64,000 bases of DNA from Bacteroidales bacterium (GTDB lineage: Bacteria; Bacteroidota; Bacteroidia; Bacteroidales; PXBB01), in contig JAQVVM010000023.1 in NCBI GenBank assembly GCA_028698995.1, forward strand, positions 1-64,000, given 5' to 3'. How positions within the stretch are numbered: the stretch's first letter is position 1; each line of letters begins with the position of its first letter. Shown piece after piece: positions 25,256 to 34,244 of this stretch. The position numbers and the translations under genes are program-made. The notes beneath the pieces were generated by a model. It was not told where the DNA came from, did no database searches, and was given only the letters and a program-made list of their open reading frames with translations.

Positions 25256-28200
25256 TTAATAGACAAAAACATTAACAGTTTTTATTTTGTCCTGACCGGC
25301 TATTTTAACAATATAAATACCTGCAGGCACATCGAGTTTGTGCATAGAAATGCCTAAATCAAGTAGTTTGCTGTAAAGTTCCTGACCCGTTAAATTAAAA
25401 ATTCTTAGGCTTGAAGACGCATCGGGATTGCTCACATAAAGGGTGTTGTTATACATGTAAACATTAGGTTCAATTGATGTGAGTAGGTTTTGATTGTTTG
25501 TTAAGGCAGTAAGCCCGATGTGAAGAATGAAACGATTATCCTCAGTAACATCTGTCATTTGAAACTGATAGGTGTTTTCTTGTTTTAAATTAATTAAAGA
25601 GTTTGAATTTTTATCTTCAAGATGGAGGCTTAAATTTTGGTCAAGTCCTGTTGACTCAAATATGAGGTTATGAGTACCGTTGTTACCGCTGTAAACACCA
25701 AGAGGAATAGAAACAGGCCCCTTAATATCATCCGGAATGCTGTTGATGGATAATTTACTTGCATCGTCCAGTATTGAATAAATCTGCGGCAGGTTTTCAT
25801 TTTCTGCCATAAATTTGAGGGCATCAAAATTGGGGTCAAAGTCATCAGATGCATCAGTATGAAGTCTTATCAAAGCATCGTCTGAAAATTCATCATTCTG
25901 AATATATAATCTGAGGATATTGTTTGCTGTAGAACTTTTAGCTCCTTGATTTGCATGTACTCTGACATCGTTATTCAATAATATACTAGCGCCTGCAATA
26001 GGATTTGTGGCATTTATATAGGCACTGTTTACCTGTACCCAGAAAGCTGTTGCAGGAGGTATTATGCCGTCAAATCCACCGGTGCCAACACTGTTGACAT
26101 AGCTGTTGTAGCTATTATTATTATTGCTGACATAAACTGCCGCATTAACCTTTGTATTGGTTACAAAGTCGGTGGTTCCATTATTTAAAGCAATAACCAA
26201 GTCCCAATCAATAGCAGAAGGGTAGGGGTTGCCAATAAAATTCCAACCGCAATTTCCAGTTTGAAAACCGGTTCGGTACAAATTGTTAAAGGTGAAGTCA
26301 CTGGAATTCAGATTGTCAGAGAAAGAAAGTGTATTATCTGTTGGAAATTTTGTCCAATATCCCCTTCCTAATTCCAAATTTCCGGAATTAAAAGGTGTCC
26401 ATTGTGTTGTTAAAGGATGCCAGAAATAGGTGGCCACATGCCCGCTAAAAATACTCAGGGGGGCTGTTTCAACAGGAGAACTTACTGTTCTCCCATAGGT
26501 AGTAGCTGGAATGAATTTTTCAACAAAAGTATTGCCTTGAACCAGTAATGTGCCTTTATCAATAAAAGAGCCGGAGCCGGAAGCATCGGATTCAATGAGC
26601 AGGTTGCCGGTAACAGTCAGAATTTTATTTTCATCAATAGTTAAGTTACCATCAGGCTCTACGGTTACATTTTGGTAAGCCATATTGGCATCAACCGTAT
26701 GGGTTTCGTTAGAAACTATAAGACTGTTGGCAGCAGTTGCTGTTACCTTAATACTGTCTATACTCCAGTACCATCCATAAGTACCGGTATATTGCCATCT
26801 GAATTTTACCTGGGCTTGGTTGTCTAAAGCAGCAAATGTCTGATTAAAAGGCGTTGGGTTTGAAGTGAAAGTGGCTGTCCATTGTTGTACCTGTGTCCAT
26901 GAAGTACCATTATTGGTGCTGTAATAAAGCGTTGCAGTTGAAGCATAATGTCTGTAATAATGTTTAAAAGACAGGTTTACATTCGTATAGCCAGAAAAAT
27001 CGAAAGTGGTAGAAATTAAATCGCTGTTCTGGCTATTTCCGGTGCCATATCCATCACTGTTTAAATAGGCCACATTTCCGGCTGAACCTGAAACTTTTCC
27101 TGTGAAAGTTCCAAACTGCCAAACCTGTCCGTTCCCTTGATTATCAAATACACTCCAGCAAGTAGGGCAAGACGTGGAAGCGTCAAAGGCTTGAATATAT
27201 GGAAAAAGAGTAATGGTTTCACAAAGTGTTGTAAAGTTCAATTCTTCTCCATAAGAAGTGCCTGTTGAATTGGTTGCATAAGCTCTGACATAATAGGTCT
27301 GATTGCCAGTTAAACCTGTCAGCTGGGCTGAGAATGCTCCTGTGCCATTTCCTGCAATCTTTTTGGAATCACTTAAAGTTGGATTCCCTGTAGTGTTGTA
27401 AACAAAACCACGTTCAGTTACAGTATTTCCTGCATCAGTATGTACAGTACCGTCAATTTGAGCTGATGTTTTTAAAATATTACTGACAGCATCTGTAGTT
27501 ACGACAGGATAGCCGTTTGTAATACCGGTTACAATTAATGAAAATGCCTGAGGTCCGCTGCTCAGAGATCCTTTATGGGTAACAGTGATGGTGTAAGTAG
27601 CTATTTCAGGGCTGGCAATGAAAACTTTTTCAACGTTGTCAATGCTGTTGTCTTCTTTGGTGGCAGCATTTGCAGGGTTTGCCCCGTCGAGCTTGTACGG
27701 ATAATAGGTAGTTGGTGATTTTGAAATTCTTAAATCAAGATCATTGACAAGCATTTTGGTTACAGGGTCGAGAGATGGGGCAGGGGATGTACCGGCCGGA
27801 TCTGCCCATACTATTGTAGCTATCAATGGCTCAGTGCCGGTTGCAGTAACATTAAGTGTATAAGTAGTACCGTTTGATAATGATTCTTCTTTAATAAAAG
27901 TACTGATGTTTTTATTTGAAATAGCACTTGCAGCCTTTGCAGTATTCAGTAATCCCCATCCAAAAACATAATCAGGGCCCTCGTTAGCACCACTCTCATC
28001 GGCAGTATGAATGACCAATGCTTTAAGGGTTGCAGCTCTCATATAACTGCCGTGGGTCTCATTGTTGTGTTCTTGTAATAATAACAAAGAACCTGTTGTA
28101 TTAGGAGTTGACATTGAAGTGCCATTCATGGTTGTATAACTGGTTGTAGAGGTATTATTTGTGGAATATAAACCCATGCCATTGGCAACAATATCTGGCT

Positions 28201-29263
28201 TTATCCTACCGTCATCAGTTGGTCCACGGCTGCTGAATGTTGCAATTGTAACATCAGATGGTTGTGTATAACCATTTGGGATGTCATCAACAGCACCCAC
28301 TGTGAGCAGGTTTTTCGCATTTCCCCAACTAGAAATACAATCCCAGCCATTTGTTCCACCATCTAATGGTCTAACAGTTGTTGAATTCACCCACCCTCCA
28401 TTATAAACATAGTGAGTAACAGGTTGTGAAGTAGGTCCATCTTGGTTGTCATTACCTGATGATTTGACCATTAGATAATAAGGTGCATTGTATGCAACAT
28501 TATCAGCATTCACGCTTTTATCGTCATAAAACCCAAAGTCATAATCTTCACTTTCGCTTACAGAGGGTGTTCCATACCAATACCATTTACTTTCAGTTGA
28601 ACTGTAATACCAACCTGTAACAAAGCCATAAGAATGGTTTGAGACAAGTAATCCGTTGGCTGCAGCTGTTGCCATTTCAGTCATATCATCAGTCCAGTCG
28701 TAGGCATCAACATTAGCTTTAAATGCCATACCTTTGGCAGAGGCTGTAACACCTCCAGCAGCAATGGTTCCTGTTACGTGTGTTGCATGTGAAGCTGTTG
28801 CAACGCTGTTTTTATTTACAATACGTGCGGAACCGGTATTGTTAAATTCTTGATGGGTGGCAAGCACATTCCCTCCATCCCAAACACCTGCCTTCATATT
28901 AGCTCCGTCAAGGCTTAAGCCTAATCCTCCTCCACTATAAACTTTGTTTGTAGAAACTGTTTTGGCTGCATTGGCATTGTTTGTAATGTTATAAATAGGC
29001 ATGCCGTTATCATCAAGACCCTGTAATTCAATAACAACATCACCATAGTCTTCCCTGATTAGCCATCCATTTTCCAAAGCTTTGCGCAAAGCTTCTTCTT
29101 TTCTGAAAGCATTAAATTCTGAAAAGCGGTTTTTTAGCTGATTTAAAACCGGAATGTTTGTACTTGGGAGAATTAACCTTTGTATTTCTTCATTTGTTTG
29201 AGTATATGCATGGAAGGATATAACAAACAAGAACAGAATTAGAAATTTTGTAAAATTTTTCAT
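25256..29263 (-). CDS. T9SS-exported subtilisin-like serine protease (S8)
   Basis: The start is placed at the ATG at 29263, which opens the signal peptide MKNFTKFLILFLFVISFHAYTQ; an in-frame ATG at 29323 would add 20 residues. The resulting 1335-residue protein has an S8 domain with Asp129 (WDGG), His159 (SHATHVTG) and Ser383 (NGTSMSTP). A proprotein-convertase-like beta domain, a fibronectin-III-like module (TTDAVSNILKTSAQIDGTV) and a jelly-roll/MAM-like module follow. The C-terminal T9SS type A sorting domain (SLRIFNLTGQELYSK...AGIYIVKI) directs it to the cell surface or medium. The role is inferred as extracellular protein degradation. Its TATATTTG box is at 29321-29328. Confidence 0.9.
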   Translation of the reverse strand: MKNFTKFLILFLFVISFHAYTQTNEEIQRLILPSTNIPVLNQLKNRFSEFNAFRKEEALRKALENGWLIREDYGDVVIELQGLDDNGMPIYNITNNANAAKTVSTNKVYSGGGLGLSLDGANMKAGVWDGGNVLATHQEFNNTGSARIVNKNSVATASHATHVTGTIAAGGVTASAKGMAFKANVDAYDWTDDMTEMATAAANGLLVSNHSYGFVTGWYYSSTESKWYWYGTPSVSESEDYDFGFYDDKSVNADNVAYNAPYYLMVKSSGNDNQDGPTSQPVTHYVYNGGWVNSTTVRPLDGGTNGWDCISSWGNAKNLLTVGAVDDIPNGYTQPSDVTIATFSSRGPTDDGRIKPDIVANGMGLYSTNNTSTTSYTTMNGTSMSTPNTTGSLLLLQEHNNETHGSYMRAATLKALVIHTADESGANEGPDYVFGWGLLNTAKAASAISNKNISTFIKEESLSNGTTYTLNVTATGTEPLIATIVWADPAGTSPAPSLDPVTKMLVNDLDLRISKSPTTYYPYKLDGANPANAATKEDNSIDNVEKVFIASPEIATYTITVTHKGSLSSGPQAFSLIVTGITNGYPVVTTDAVSNILKTSAQIDGTVHTDAGNTVTERGFVYNTTGNPTLSDSKKIAGNGTGAFSAQLTGLTGNQTYYVRAYATNSTGTSYGEELNFTTLCETITLFPYIQAFDASTSCPTCWSVFDNQGNGQVWQFGTFTGKVSGSAGNVAYLNSDGYGTGNSQNSDLISTTFDFSGYTNVNLSFKHYYRHYASTATLYYSTNNGTSWTQVQQWTATFTSNPTPFNQTFAALDNQAQVKFRWQYTGTYGWYWSIDSIKVTATAANSLIVSNETHTVDANMAYQNVTVEPDGNLTIDENKILTVTGNLLIESDASGSGSFIDKGTLLVQGNTFVEKFIPATTYGRTVSSPVETAPLSIFSGHVATYFWHPLTTQWTPFNSGNLELGRGYWTKFPTDNTLSFSDNLNSSDFTFNNLYRTGFQTGNCGWNFIGNPYPSAIDWDLVIALNNGTTDFVTNTKVNAAVYVSNNNNSYNSYVNSVGTGGFDGIIPPATAFWVQVNSAYINATNPIAGASILLNNDVRVHANQGAKSSTANNILRLYIQNDEFSDDALIRLHTDASDDFDPNFDALKFMAENENLPQIYSILDDASKLSINSIPDDIKGPVSIPLGVYSGNNGTHNLIFESTGLDQNLSLHLEDKNSNSLINLKQENTYQFQMTDVTEDNRFILHIGLTALTNNQNLLTSIEPNVYMYNNTLYVSNPDASSSLRIFNLTGQELYSKLLDLGISMHKLDVPAGIYIVKIAGQDKIKTVNVFVY

Positions 29264-29320
29264 GCCCAGAAGGATTAAATTTTTGAAATGATAGTTGTTA
29301 AAAAAAATAGTATTGTAATG

Positions 29321-29328
29321 CAAATATA
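29321..29328 (-). promoter_or_regulatory. Bacteroidota -7 box for the subtilase gene
   Basis: The minus strand reads TATATTTGC, 58 bases upstream of the preferred start (29263). It overlaps the alternative upstream ATG codon at 29323, which makes that start unlikely. Confidence 0.5.
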
Positions 29329-29352
29329 TGATTTTTTTGCATATAGGATTCT

Positions 29353-29727
29353 TTATTTGATTTTAAAATCTTGGAGCCATTCTATAGCTTTTTGTTTTTT
29401 CCAAAATACATTAATGGTGACAGGGGGTTTATAAAACATCATAATATATTTGTATATAATGTATTGAACTTTAGTTTCAATGAGTACTGCAACTGCACTG
29501 ACACCCTTTAAACTTTCATTTCCCATGAGTCTATCGCGGGCTTCCCTGTTGATAAATGAAGTTCTTGTAAAATCTGCAAATACGGGATACGAATTATTTT
29601 CAACCAAGTCGAGTTTTTTATTTATACAACTGTTTAAATATGTACAATCAACTTGTTCTTCAGTACACTTATAATGAATAATCCCATCATTTAGCTCGAT
29701 TGATGTGTTATTTTTAACCAATATCAT
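29353..29727 (-). CDS. STAS/SEC14-like small protein
   Basis: A 124-residue cytoplasmic protein. The pattern NGIIHYKCTEEQVDCTYLNSCINKKLDLVENNSYPVFADFTRTSFINREARDRL... followed by VSAVAVLIETKVQYIIYKYIMMFYKPPVTINVFWKKQKAIEWLQDFK matches the small Bacteroidota STAS-like proteins (SpoIIAA-like fold, ending in a helix with 'A.eWL'). The function is unknown; related folds sense or bind small ligands or partner switches. It has its own TAATTTTG box (29753-29760). Confidence 0.65.
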   Translation of the reverse strand: MILVKNNTSIELNDGIIHYKCTEEQVDCTYLNSCINKKLDLVENNSYPVFADFTRTSFINREARDRLMGNESLKGVSAVAVLIETKVQYIIYKYIMMFYKPPVTINVFWKKQKAIEWLQDFKIK

Positions 29728-29752
29728 GTAATTATATTTATATTAAAAACTC

Positions 29753-29760
29753 CAAAATTA
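29753..29760 (-). promoter_or_regulatory. Bacteroidota -7 box for the STAS-like gene
   Basis: The minus strand reads TAATTTTG, 26 bases upstream of the start at 29727. Confidence 0.5.
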
Positions 29761-29863
29761 AAATGTTCTCTCTTTAAATAATATAGTTTAATTAATAAAT
29801 CTTTGTCATATAAAGACTGAAATATTTGTAAGTATTTGCCTGACATGACTTTAAAAACTTTTT

Positions 29864-30021
29864 CAGGGCTCAGAGGTGTTTGTTGTGAGATGTAGTGGAT
29901 TACCTTCGGTGATCCAGAGGGGTGGGGCTAAACAAATACCTCTTTTAAAACCCTTTTTTATTTCAGTTTAGCCTTCCAAAAGCAAGCTATGGAGGCTTCC
30001 CTGAAATAAAAAAAGCCCTTT
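29864..30021 (-). repeat. tRNA-Val-derived tandem repeat, unit 3 (distal)
   Basis: A 158-bp unit, the most distal from tRNA-Val. It carries at 29886-29901 a copy of the last 16 nt of the tRNA gene plus the following 9 bases. It is the most diverged copy: the outer stem has AACAAATACCTC instead of AACAAACACCTC, and its terminator hairpin has lost one arm (AAACTTTTTCAGGGCT). It can still form most of the 73-nt hairpin seen in the other copies. Confidence 0.9.
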
Positions 30022-30179
30022 CAGGGCTCAGAGGTGTTTGTTGTGAGATGTAGTGGATTACCTTCGGTGATCCAGAGAGGGGGGCTAAACAAACACCTCT
30101 GTTAAAACCCTTTTTTATTTCAGTTTAGCCTTCCAAAAGCAAGCTATGGAGGCTTCCCTGAAATAAAAAAAAGCCCTTT
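30022..30179 (-). repeat. tRNA-Val-derived tandem repeat, unit 2 (middle)
   Basis: A 158-bp unit. The tRNA-tail copy is at 30044-30059. A 14-bp perfect inverted repeat CAGAGGTGTTTGTT (30029-30042) pairs with AACAAACACCTCTG (30088-30101). It encloses a small GGAT-ACC/GGT-ATCC hairpin. Each unit also contains a second inverted repeat (ATTTCAG...CTGAAAT enclosing AGCCTCC/GGAAGGCT) and ends in a terminator-like AGCCCT-GAA-AGGGCT-T7 on the minus strand. Confidence 0.92.
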
Positions 30180-30336
30180 CAGGGCTCATAGGTGTTTGTT
30201 GTGAGATGTAGTGGATTACCTTCGGTGATCCAGAGAGGGGGGCTAAACAAACACCTCTGTTGAAACCCTTTTTTATTTCAGTTTAGCCTTCCAAAAGCAA
30301 GCTATGGAGGCTTCCCTGAAATAAAAAAAGCCCTTT
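30180..30336 (-). repeat. tRNA-Val-derived tandem repeat, unit 1 (proximal)
   Basis: A 157-bp unit directly downstream of tRNA-Val. The tRNA-tail copy is at 30202-30217. It is nearly identical to the middle unit, with differences such as CATAGGTG for CAGAGGTG, which introduces one mismatch in the long stem. It carries no open reading frame of note on either strand. Confidence 0.92.
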
Positions 30337-30343
30337 CAGGGCT
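30322..30343 (-). terminator. Intrinsic terminator of tRNA-Val
   Basis: On the minus strand AGCCCT-GAA-AGGGCT is followed by T7, 16 bases after the tRNA 3' end. The same hairpin recurs at the unit 1/unit 2 and unit 2/unit 3 junctions. Confidence 0.85.
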
Positions 30344-30358
30344 CAGAGTTGTTTGTTG

Positions 30359-30433
30359 TGAGATGTAGTGGATTCGAACCACTGACCCCCGCCCTGTCAA
30401 GGCGATGCTCTAAACCAACTGAGCTAACATCCC
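30359..30433 (-). tRNA. tRNA-Val (anticodon GAC)
   Basis: A 75-nt cloverleaf on the minus strand. The acceptor stem is GGGATGT/ACATCTC with discriminator A, the D-arm GCTC...GAGC, the anticodon stem TCGCC/GGCGG with loop TTGACAG (anticodon GAC, valine), the variable loop GGGTC, and the T-arm AGTGG-TTCGAAT-CCACT. The CCA end is not encoded. A TATTTTTG box lies 13 bases upstream and a terminator follows. The last 16 bases are repeated three times downstream. Confidence 0.95.
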
Positions 30434-30445
30434 GTTTTGAGTTTG

Positions 30446-30453
30446 CAAAAATA
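30446..30453 (-). promoter_or_regulatory. Bacteroidota -7 box for tRNA-Val
   Basis: The minus strand reads TATTTTTGC, ending 12 bases before the mature tRNA 5' end, so the precursor leader must be very short. Confidence 0.55.
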
Positions 30454-30565
30454 AATAAATTTATAATCTCTTTAGTAAAATTATTAATATTCATAAAAAC
30501 TTATTAATGTTTTTATGCTGTAATAAATTAGAAAGAGATATTTGTGCCTCTTTATATTAATTCAA

Positions 30566-32815
30566 TTAGCGTGTAATAATCATTTTTTCAACCTTGAAAA
30601 TTTCATTGTTTGAAATTTTCAAAAAGTAAATCCCATCATGAAACTGAGAGGTATTAATAACATTTAAATTACCCTCTAAAGTTATCTCCGAAATAAGTTT
30701 ACCATTTAAATTGTAAATTTCGAGCAAATAAGGCTGTCCGATATTTTCTATATAGATATTCAGGACATCTTTCACCGGATTTGGGTATAAAGAAATATTA
30801 TTTTCATTAATGTGTTTATCAATACTTGCAGTGTTTACACAAAAATGCAAAGTATCGGAAAACCCGAAGTCGCCACTGCCACTGTCGAGAACCAAGCCTA
30901 AAGCAGAAATACTATAGGTTCCGGGAGGAGATGGATTCCACCAACCTCCACCGGCCATCCCGTCTCCATAGGAATCGAGTATTACAAAATCGTAACATCC
31001 ATTATGTAAACAAAAGATATCGGTATGGGTTGTTTGTGCAGCCAGTGAATTGCTTGTATAAATGGTGGCACCTGTTGAGTCAAGAAGTTTCCACGATGTT
31101 TCTTCGGGGTAGTTATCGGTTTTTAATGTAAGAGTAACCTGATTGCCAAGCAGTGTTTCAAAAGTGGTATTCAAAGTATCGTTGCTGTTGTTTTCATCCG
31201 GTAATCCGTTAGGAGAAGAAATGAAAATTTTTAAATCCTGCTGACCTTGAGATAAGTAAAGTGTTGGCAGAGAAACGGTTGTAAATTCGAGATAAGCTAA
31301 ACTGCCATTCCATTGTTGTGTTTGGAAAGAAGCGGAATTAACAGCATAGTTAATAACAGCAGAAGTTAAATTCTGTGCGCCGTTATTACGTAATGTGATC
31401 TGAGGTGTTACCTCAAGTTCACACAGGACACTTGCAGCGGGTTGATCTATAGTAGCTAATGCAGCATCTAAAGCAAACTGTGGTGTGTTAAAATCCTGAC
31501 CATCTAAAAAGGTAATACCTGTATCATCTGGGTCAAGCCAGTCTTTAAGTCGGGTAGCGGGGGTAGTACCGGTATTCCAAGAGTATGCAAATTTTCCGTA
31601 AACATCATATCCTGTTGGGTTACTGCAAGATGCAGAACCACCGTGAAGCTGGCCAACAATTCTGTGGTTTTTGTCAAAAAGGGGTGATCCGGAAGAACCA
31701 CCTTCAGTAGTTCCGAGATTCCACGAACCTATGCGCCAATGGTCGTTTCCGGCACCTGAATAAGCTGAAGAAGTAACCGTATCGTAGTCGAAAGTTATTT
31801 TTTTAATATCTCCGGAAGGATGATGAATGCCCACACAACTGTCTGATGCTATATCTATGGCAGACCAACCTGCATAAAAAACGTTGTAGTTTGGTGGTGG
31901 TGTTGAACTCAGTTCCAATAACGCAAAATCGGAATCAGCTCCCTTTGCTCTTATCGTGCTCCCCTGAACCGTTTGGTTTGTTGGACCATTCTGATTTGTA
32001 CACGTTGGACTTTCATAATTGAACATAAAAATCCAACTGTTTGATGTTGTGCCCGACAAACAATGATTGGCTGTTAAAAAGTAGGGTGTACCATCTTGTC
32101 TTGCATTATTAACCATTGCACCTGAACAAATACGGGTATTATTTGAATTCAGAATCATGGCTGCTGCTCTTTTCTGGTTTTGCCAAGAGGTGCCTTGAGG
32201 ACAATTCACATTTATATTGCATGAACCGGAACCGCCATAATCTTTTTCTAATCCAAAAATGTTTTTGTAAGCATGTATGACATAAGTTATATTAATATTT
32301 GATTGTCCCAGTTTGTCTTTTGGCTCAAATAACTCAAATGTAATTTTATCGCCTGCAATGGGACTGGTAGCAAAAATATGATCTGAATTGTTATTTCTGT
32401 TAGTGAATGCGCCTATATATTGTTTAGTGTTTTCATTGTATAAAAACAAACGGGCACCAGGGGGTAAATAAAAGTAATCCATAATAAAATTCAAGGAGAA
32501 AGCTCCTTCTGACATTATGCTCATAAGCCAGATTCTGTCCCCATTTTCTAATGTCTTCCAATAGCCACTGTTTTCAAGGGTGTAATTAACAGCGATGTCT
32601 TTCCCAAAACGGAAAGGGATATCACCTGCGAGTTCATCCACTGCGTCTTCAGAAATTAAAGCATCCATGTCAAACGGAGGGGTTACATAAACAGGAATTG
32701 CTTTTTCCGAAAATTCGTTTTTAAAACTAAGAGGTTGCCCAGACTCAGAAATTTGTGATTTCCCATGAATAATAATAAAGAAAAAGAATAAGGAAAAAAA
32801 TAAATATCGTTTCAT
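30566..32815 (-). CDS. T9SS-exported trypsin-like serine protease
   Basis: A 749-residue protein with a signal peptide (RYLFFSLFFFFIIIHGKSQ). An N-terminal prodomain (about 20-190) precedes a trypsin-fold domain with His251 (TANHCLSG), Asp296 (SDFALLEL) and Ser375 (GGSSGSPLF). Cys pairs and the order resemble the lysyl-endopeptidase-like S1 proteases of Bacteroidota and Lysobacter. A beta-sandwich and a T9SS type A sorting domain (SLYPNPVKDVLNIYIENIG...DGIYFLKI) complete it. It is predicted to be an extracellular or surface protease; its cleavage specificity cannot be read from sequence. A TAATTTTG box lies 25 bases upstream. Confidence 0.9.
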   Translation of the reverse strand: MKRYLFFSLFFFFIIIHGKSQISESGQPLSFKNEFSEKAIPVYVTPPFDMDALISEDAVDELAGDIPFRFGKDIAVNYTLENSGYWKTLENGDRIWLMSIMSEGAFSLNFIMDYFYLPPGARLFLYNENTKQYIGAFTNRNNNSDHIFATSPIAGDKITFELFEPKDKLGQSNINITYVIHAYKNIFGLEKDYGGSGSCNINVNCPQGTSWQNQKRAAAMILNSNNTRICSGAMVNNARQDGTPYFLTANHCLSGTTSNSWIFMFNYESPTCTNQNGPTNQTVQGSTIRAKGADSDFALLELSSTPPPNYNVFYAGWSAIDIASDSCVGIHHPSGDIKKITFDYDTVTSSAYSGAGNDHWRIGSWNLGTTEGGSSGSPLFDKNHRIVGQLHGGSASCSNPTGYDVYGKFAYSWNTGTTPATRLKDWLDPDDTGITFLDGQDFNTPQFALDAALATIDQPAASVLCELEVTPQITLRNNGAQNLTSAVINYAVNSASFQTQQWNGSLAYLEFTTVSLPTLYLSQGQQDLKIFISSPNGLPDENNSNDTLNTTFETLLGNQVTLTLKTDNYPEETSWKLLDSTGATIYTSNSLAAQTTHTDIFCLHNGCYDFVILDSYGDGMAGGGWWNPSPPGTYSISALGLVLDSGSGDFGFSDTLHFCVNTASIDKHINENNISLYPNPVKDVLNIYIENIGQPYLLEIYNLNGKLISEITLEGNLNVINTSQFHDGIYFLKISNNEIFKVEKMIITR

Positions 32816-32839
32816 GCTTTTTAAATTTTGATGTTTTTA

Positions 32840-32847
32840 CAAAATTA
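32840..32847 (-). promoter_or_regulatory. Bacteroidota -7 box for the trypsin-like protease gene
   Basis: The minus strand reads TAATTTTG, 25 bases upstream of the ATG at 32815. Confidence 0.5.
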
Positions 32848-32960
32848 GAAATAAAATTGCATTGTCCATTCTGTTTTTATTTTCAATTATACCAATGTCA
32901 TAATCCTGTTGGTAGAAATAAATTATAGCAGTATCAGATTGAGATAAAATAGGTTGGTAT

Positions 32961-34121
32961 TTAATTTATTCTGTTATTTGTTAAGATATTTAAACTGATT
33001 CTATCAATATTGATAGAGCCATTGTCGTCAATAAAAAGTGGGCTTTCTGGGAAGTCAATAAGACTTAATCGCTGCATTTCAAATATTGCTGATCTTTCAA
33101 TGTCAAGAGCGGGCATTCCTTTTCCAATAAGTTTTAGGGGTATAATGTGTCCATTCAAAAAATCACCTTTGTTATTTACATTTACCATTACTAAAGGTGC
33201 AATTCCACCATGGGATTTAATGTTGAATTGACCGTAGGTGCAGAAATTTCCAAGGCTGTACATTATCAGTTTATTGTTGTACAATTCAATACCTCTTGTA
33301 ACATGAGGGCCATGCCCAAAAACGACATCAGCACCTGCGTCAATCACTCTATGAGCAAAAGCATAAGGATTTCCCCTGTTCTCACCTCTGTAAAATTCTG
33401 TTTCTCTGTTCACATTCCTAAAATCTATGCCTTCACCACCACCGTGGAAAGATACAATGACAACGTCTGTCATTTCTGTGAGTGCACTTACCATTTGTGT
33501 TGCTATATCAATGTTCCGAAACTGTAAGGTGCCTGAATTTGGGGCAAAAGCTATAAATCCAACTGTAACACCATTAATTTCTTTGATGGCAAAAGGTGCT
33601 TCAATTAAACCGGCGTAAAGAATACCGAGAGAGTCAAGTATTTTTTTTGTGAAATTTTTTCCATGGTGTCCAAAATCATACATGTGATTATTGGCAAGAC
33701 TTAAGAAAGTGAAACCGGCATTGAAAAGATTTGGCGCTAATACAGGGGGTATTCTGAATATATAGCAAGAATCCATGTTTTTGCACCCTTTTGGCATTTC
33801 GTCGCCCTCATAAAAAACACCTTCGAGGTTTCCACAAACAATATCTCCTTCCTTTAAAAAATCAGTTACATTTTCGAATAAGTATTTCCCGCTATCAGGT
33901 GGCAATATGGTACTGTCCGGATAATTTGAGCCAAGCATGATATCACCGGTAAATATCAATTTTAAAATGTTTTCATCCTTCGGATTGATAAACTTTTTGT
34001 AAGAGTCGAAAGAAGTTATATTATTTGATGAAAAACAACTTGAAAAATTGTTTAGCCCCTTATTGGAAAGGAAAATGATTAGGATTACTAAAGTAATGCA
34101 GAAAATATGTTTGTAGCGCAT
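32961..34121 (-). CDS. CapA-family metallophosphatase-like protein
   Basis: A 386-residue protein with an N-terminal hydrophobic segment (membrane anchor or signal). The CapA/PgsA domain has LIFTGDIMLGSN (about 52-63), CGNLEGVFYEG, LANNHMYDFGHHG (about 140-152), VSFHGGGEGIDF and FGHGPHVTRGIELYNNKLIMYSLGNF, the calcineurin-like metal-site motifs. The family is tied to poly-gamma-glutamate capsule in Bacillus, but in most Bacteroidota no capB/capC partners exist, and none are here. The reaction is therefore unknown. Confidence 0.88.
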   Translation of the reverse strand: MRYKHIFCITLVILIIFLSNKGLNNFSSCFSSNNITSFDSYKKFINPKDENILKLIFTGDIMLGSNYPDSTILPPDSGKYLFENVTDFLKEGDIVCGNLEGVFYEGDEMPKGCKNMDSCYIFRIPPVLAPNLFNAGFTFLSLANNHMYDFGHHGKNFTKKILDSLGILYAGLIEAPFAIKEINGVTVGFIAFAPNSGTLQFRNIDIATQMVSALTEMTDVVIVSFHGGGEGIDFRNVNRETEFYRGENRGNPYAFAHRVIDAGADVVFGHGPHVTRGIELYNNKLIMYSLGNFCTYGQFNIKSHGGIAPLVMVNVNNKGDFLNGHIIPLKLIGKGMPALDIERSAIFEMQRLSLIDFPESPLFIDDNGSINIDRISLNILTNNRIN

Positions 34122-34175
34122 TAGAAAAATAATATTCTACATAATTACTATTTTTTTTAAATAAAAATAAAATAA

Positions 34176-34211
34176 TTTTGATGTGTCTGAATAAATAAAT
34201 ACGTAATTTTA
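34176..34211 (+). promoter_or_regulatory. Putative promoter of the Omp28-like gene
   Basis: TTTTG (34176-34180) is spaced 23 bases from TAATTTTAC (34204-34212), 34 bases before the ATG. An alternative -7 box, TAATTTTG, lies at 34173-34180. Confidence 0.4.
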
Positions 34212-34244
34212 CATTCAAATCATTATCCACTTAAAAAAAATTGT

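Noticed and set aside
29864-30343. CRISPR array
   Set aside because: The repeats are 158 bp, contiguous and without variable spacers, and each contains tRNA and terminator sequence.
32961-34121. Poly-gamma-glutamate capsule locus
   Set aside because: Only the CapA-like protein is present; capB, capC and a depolymerase are absent.
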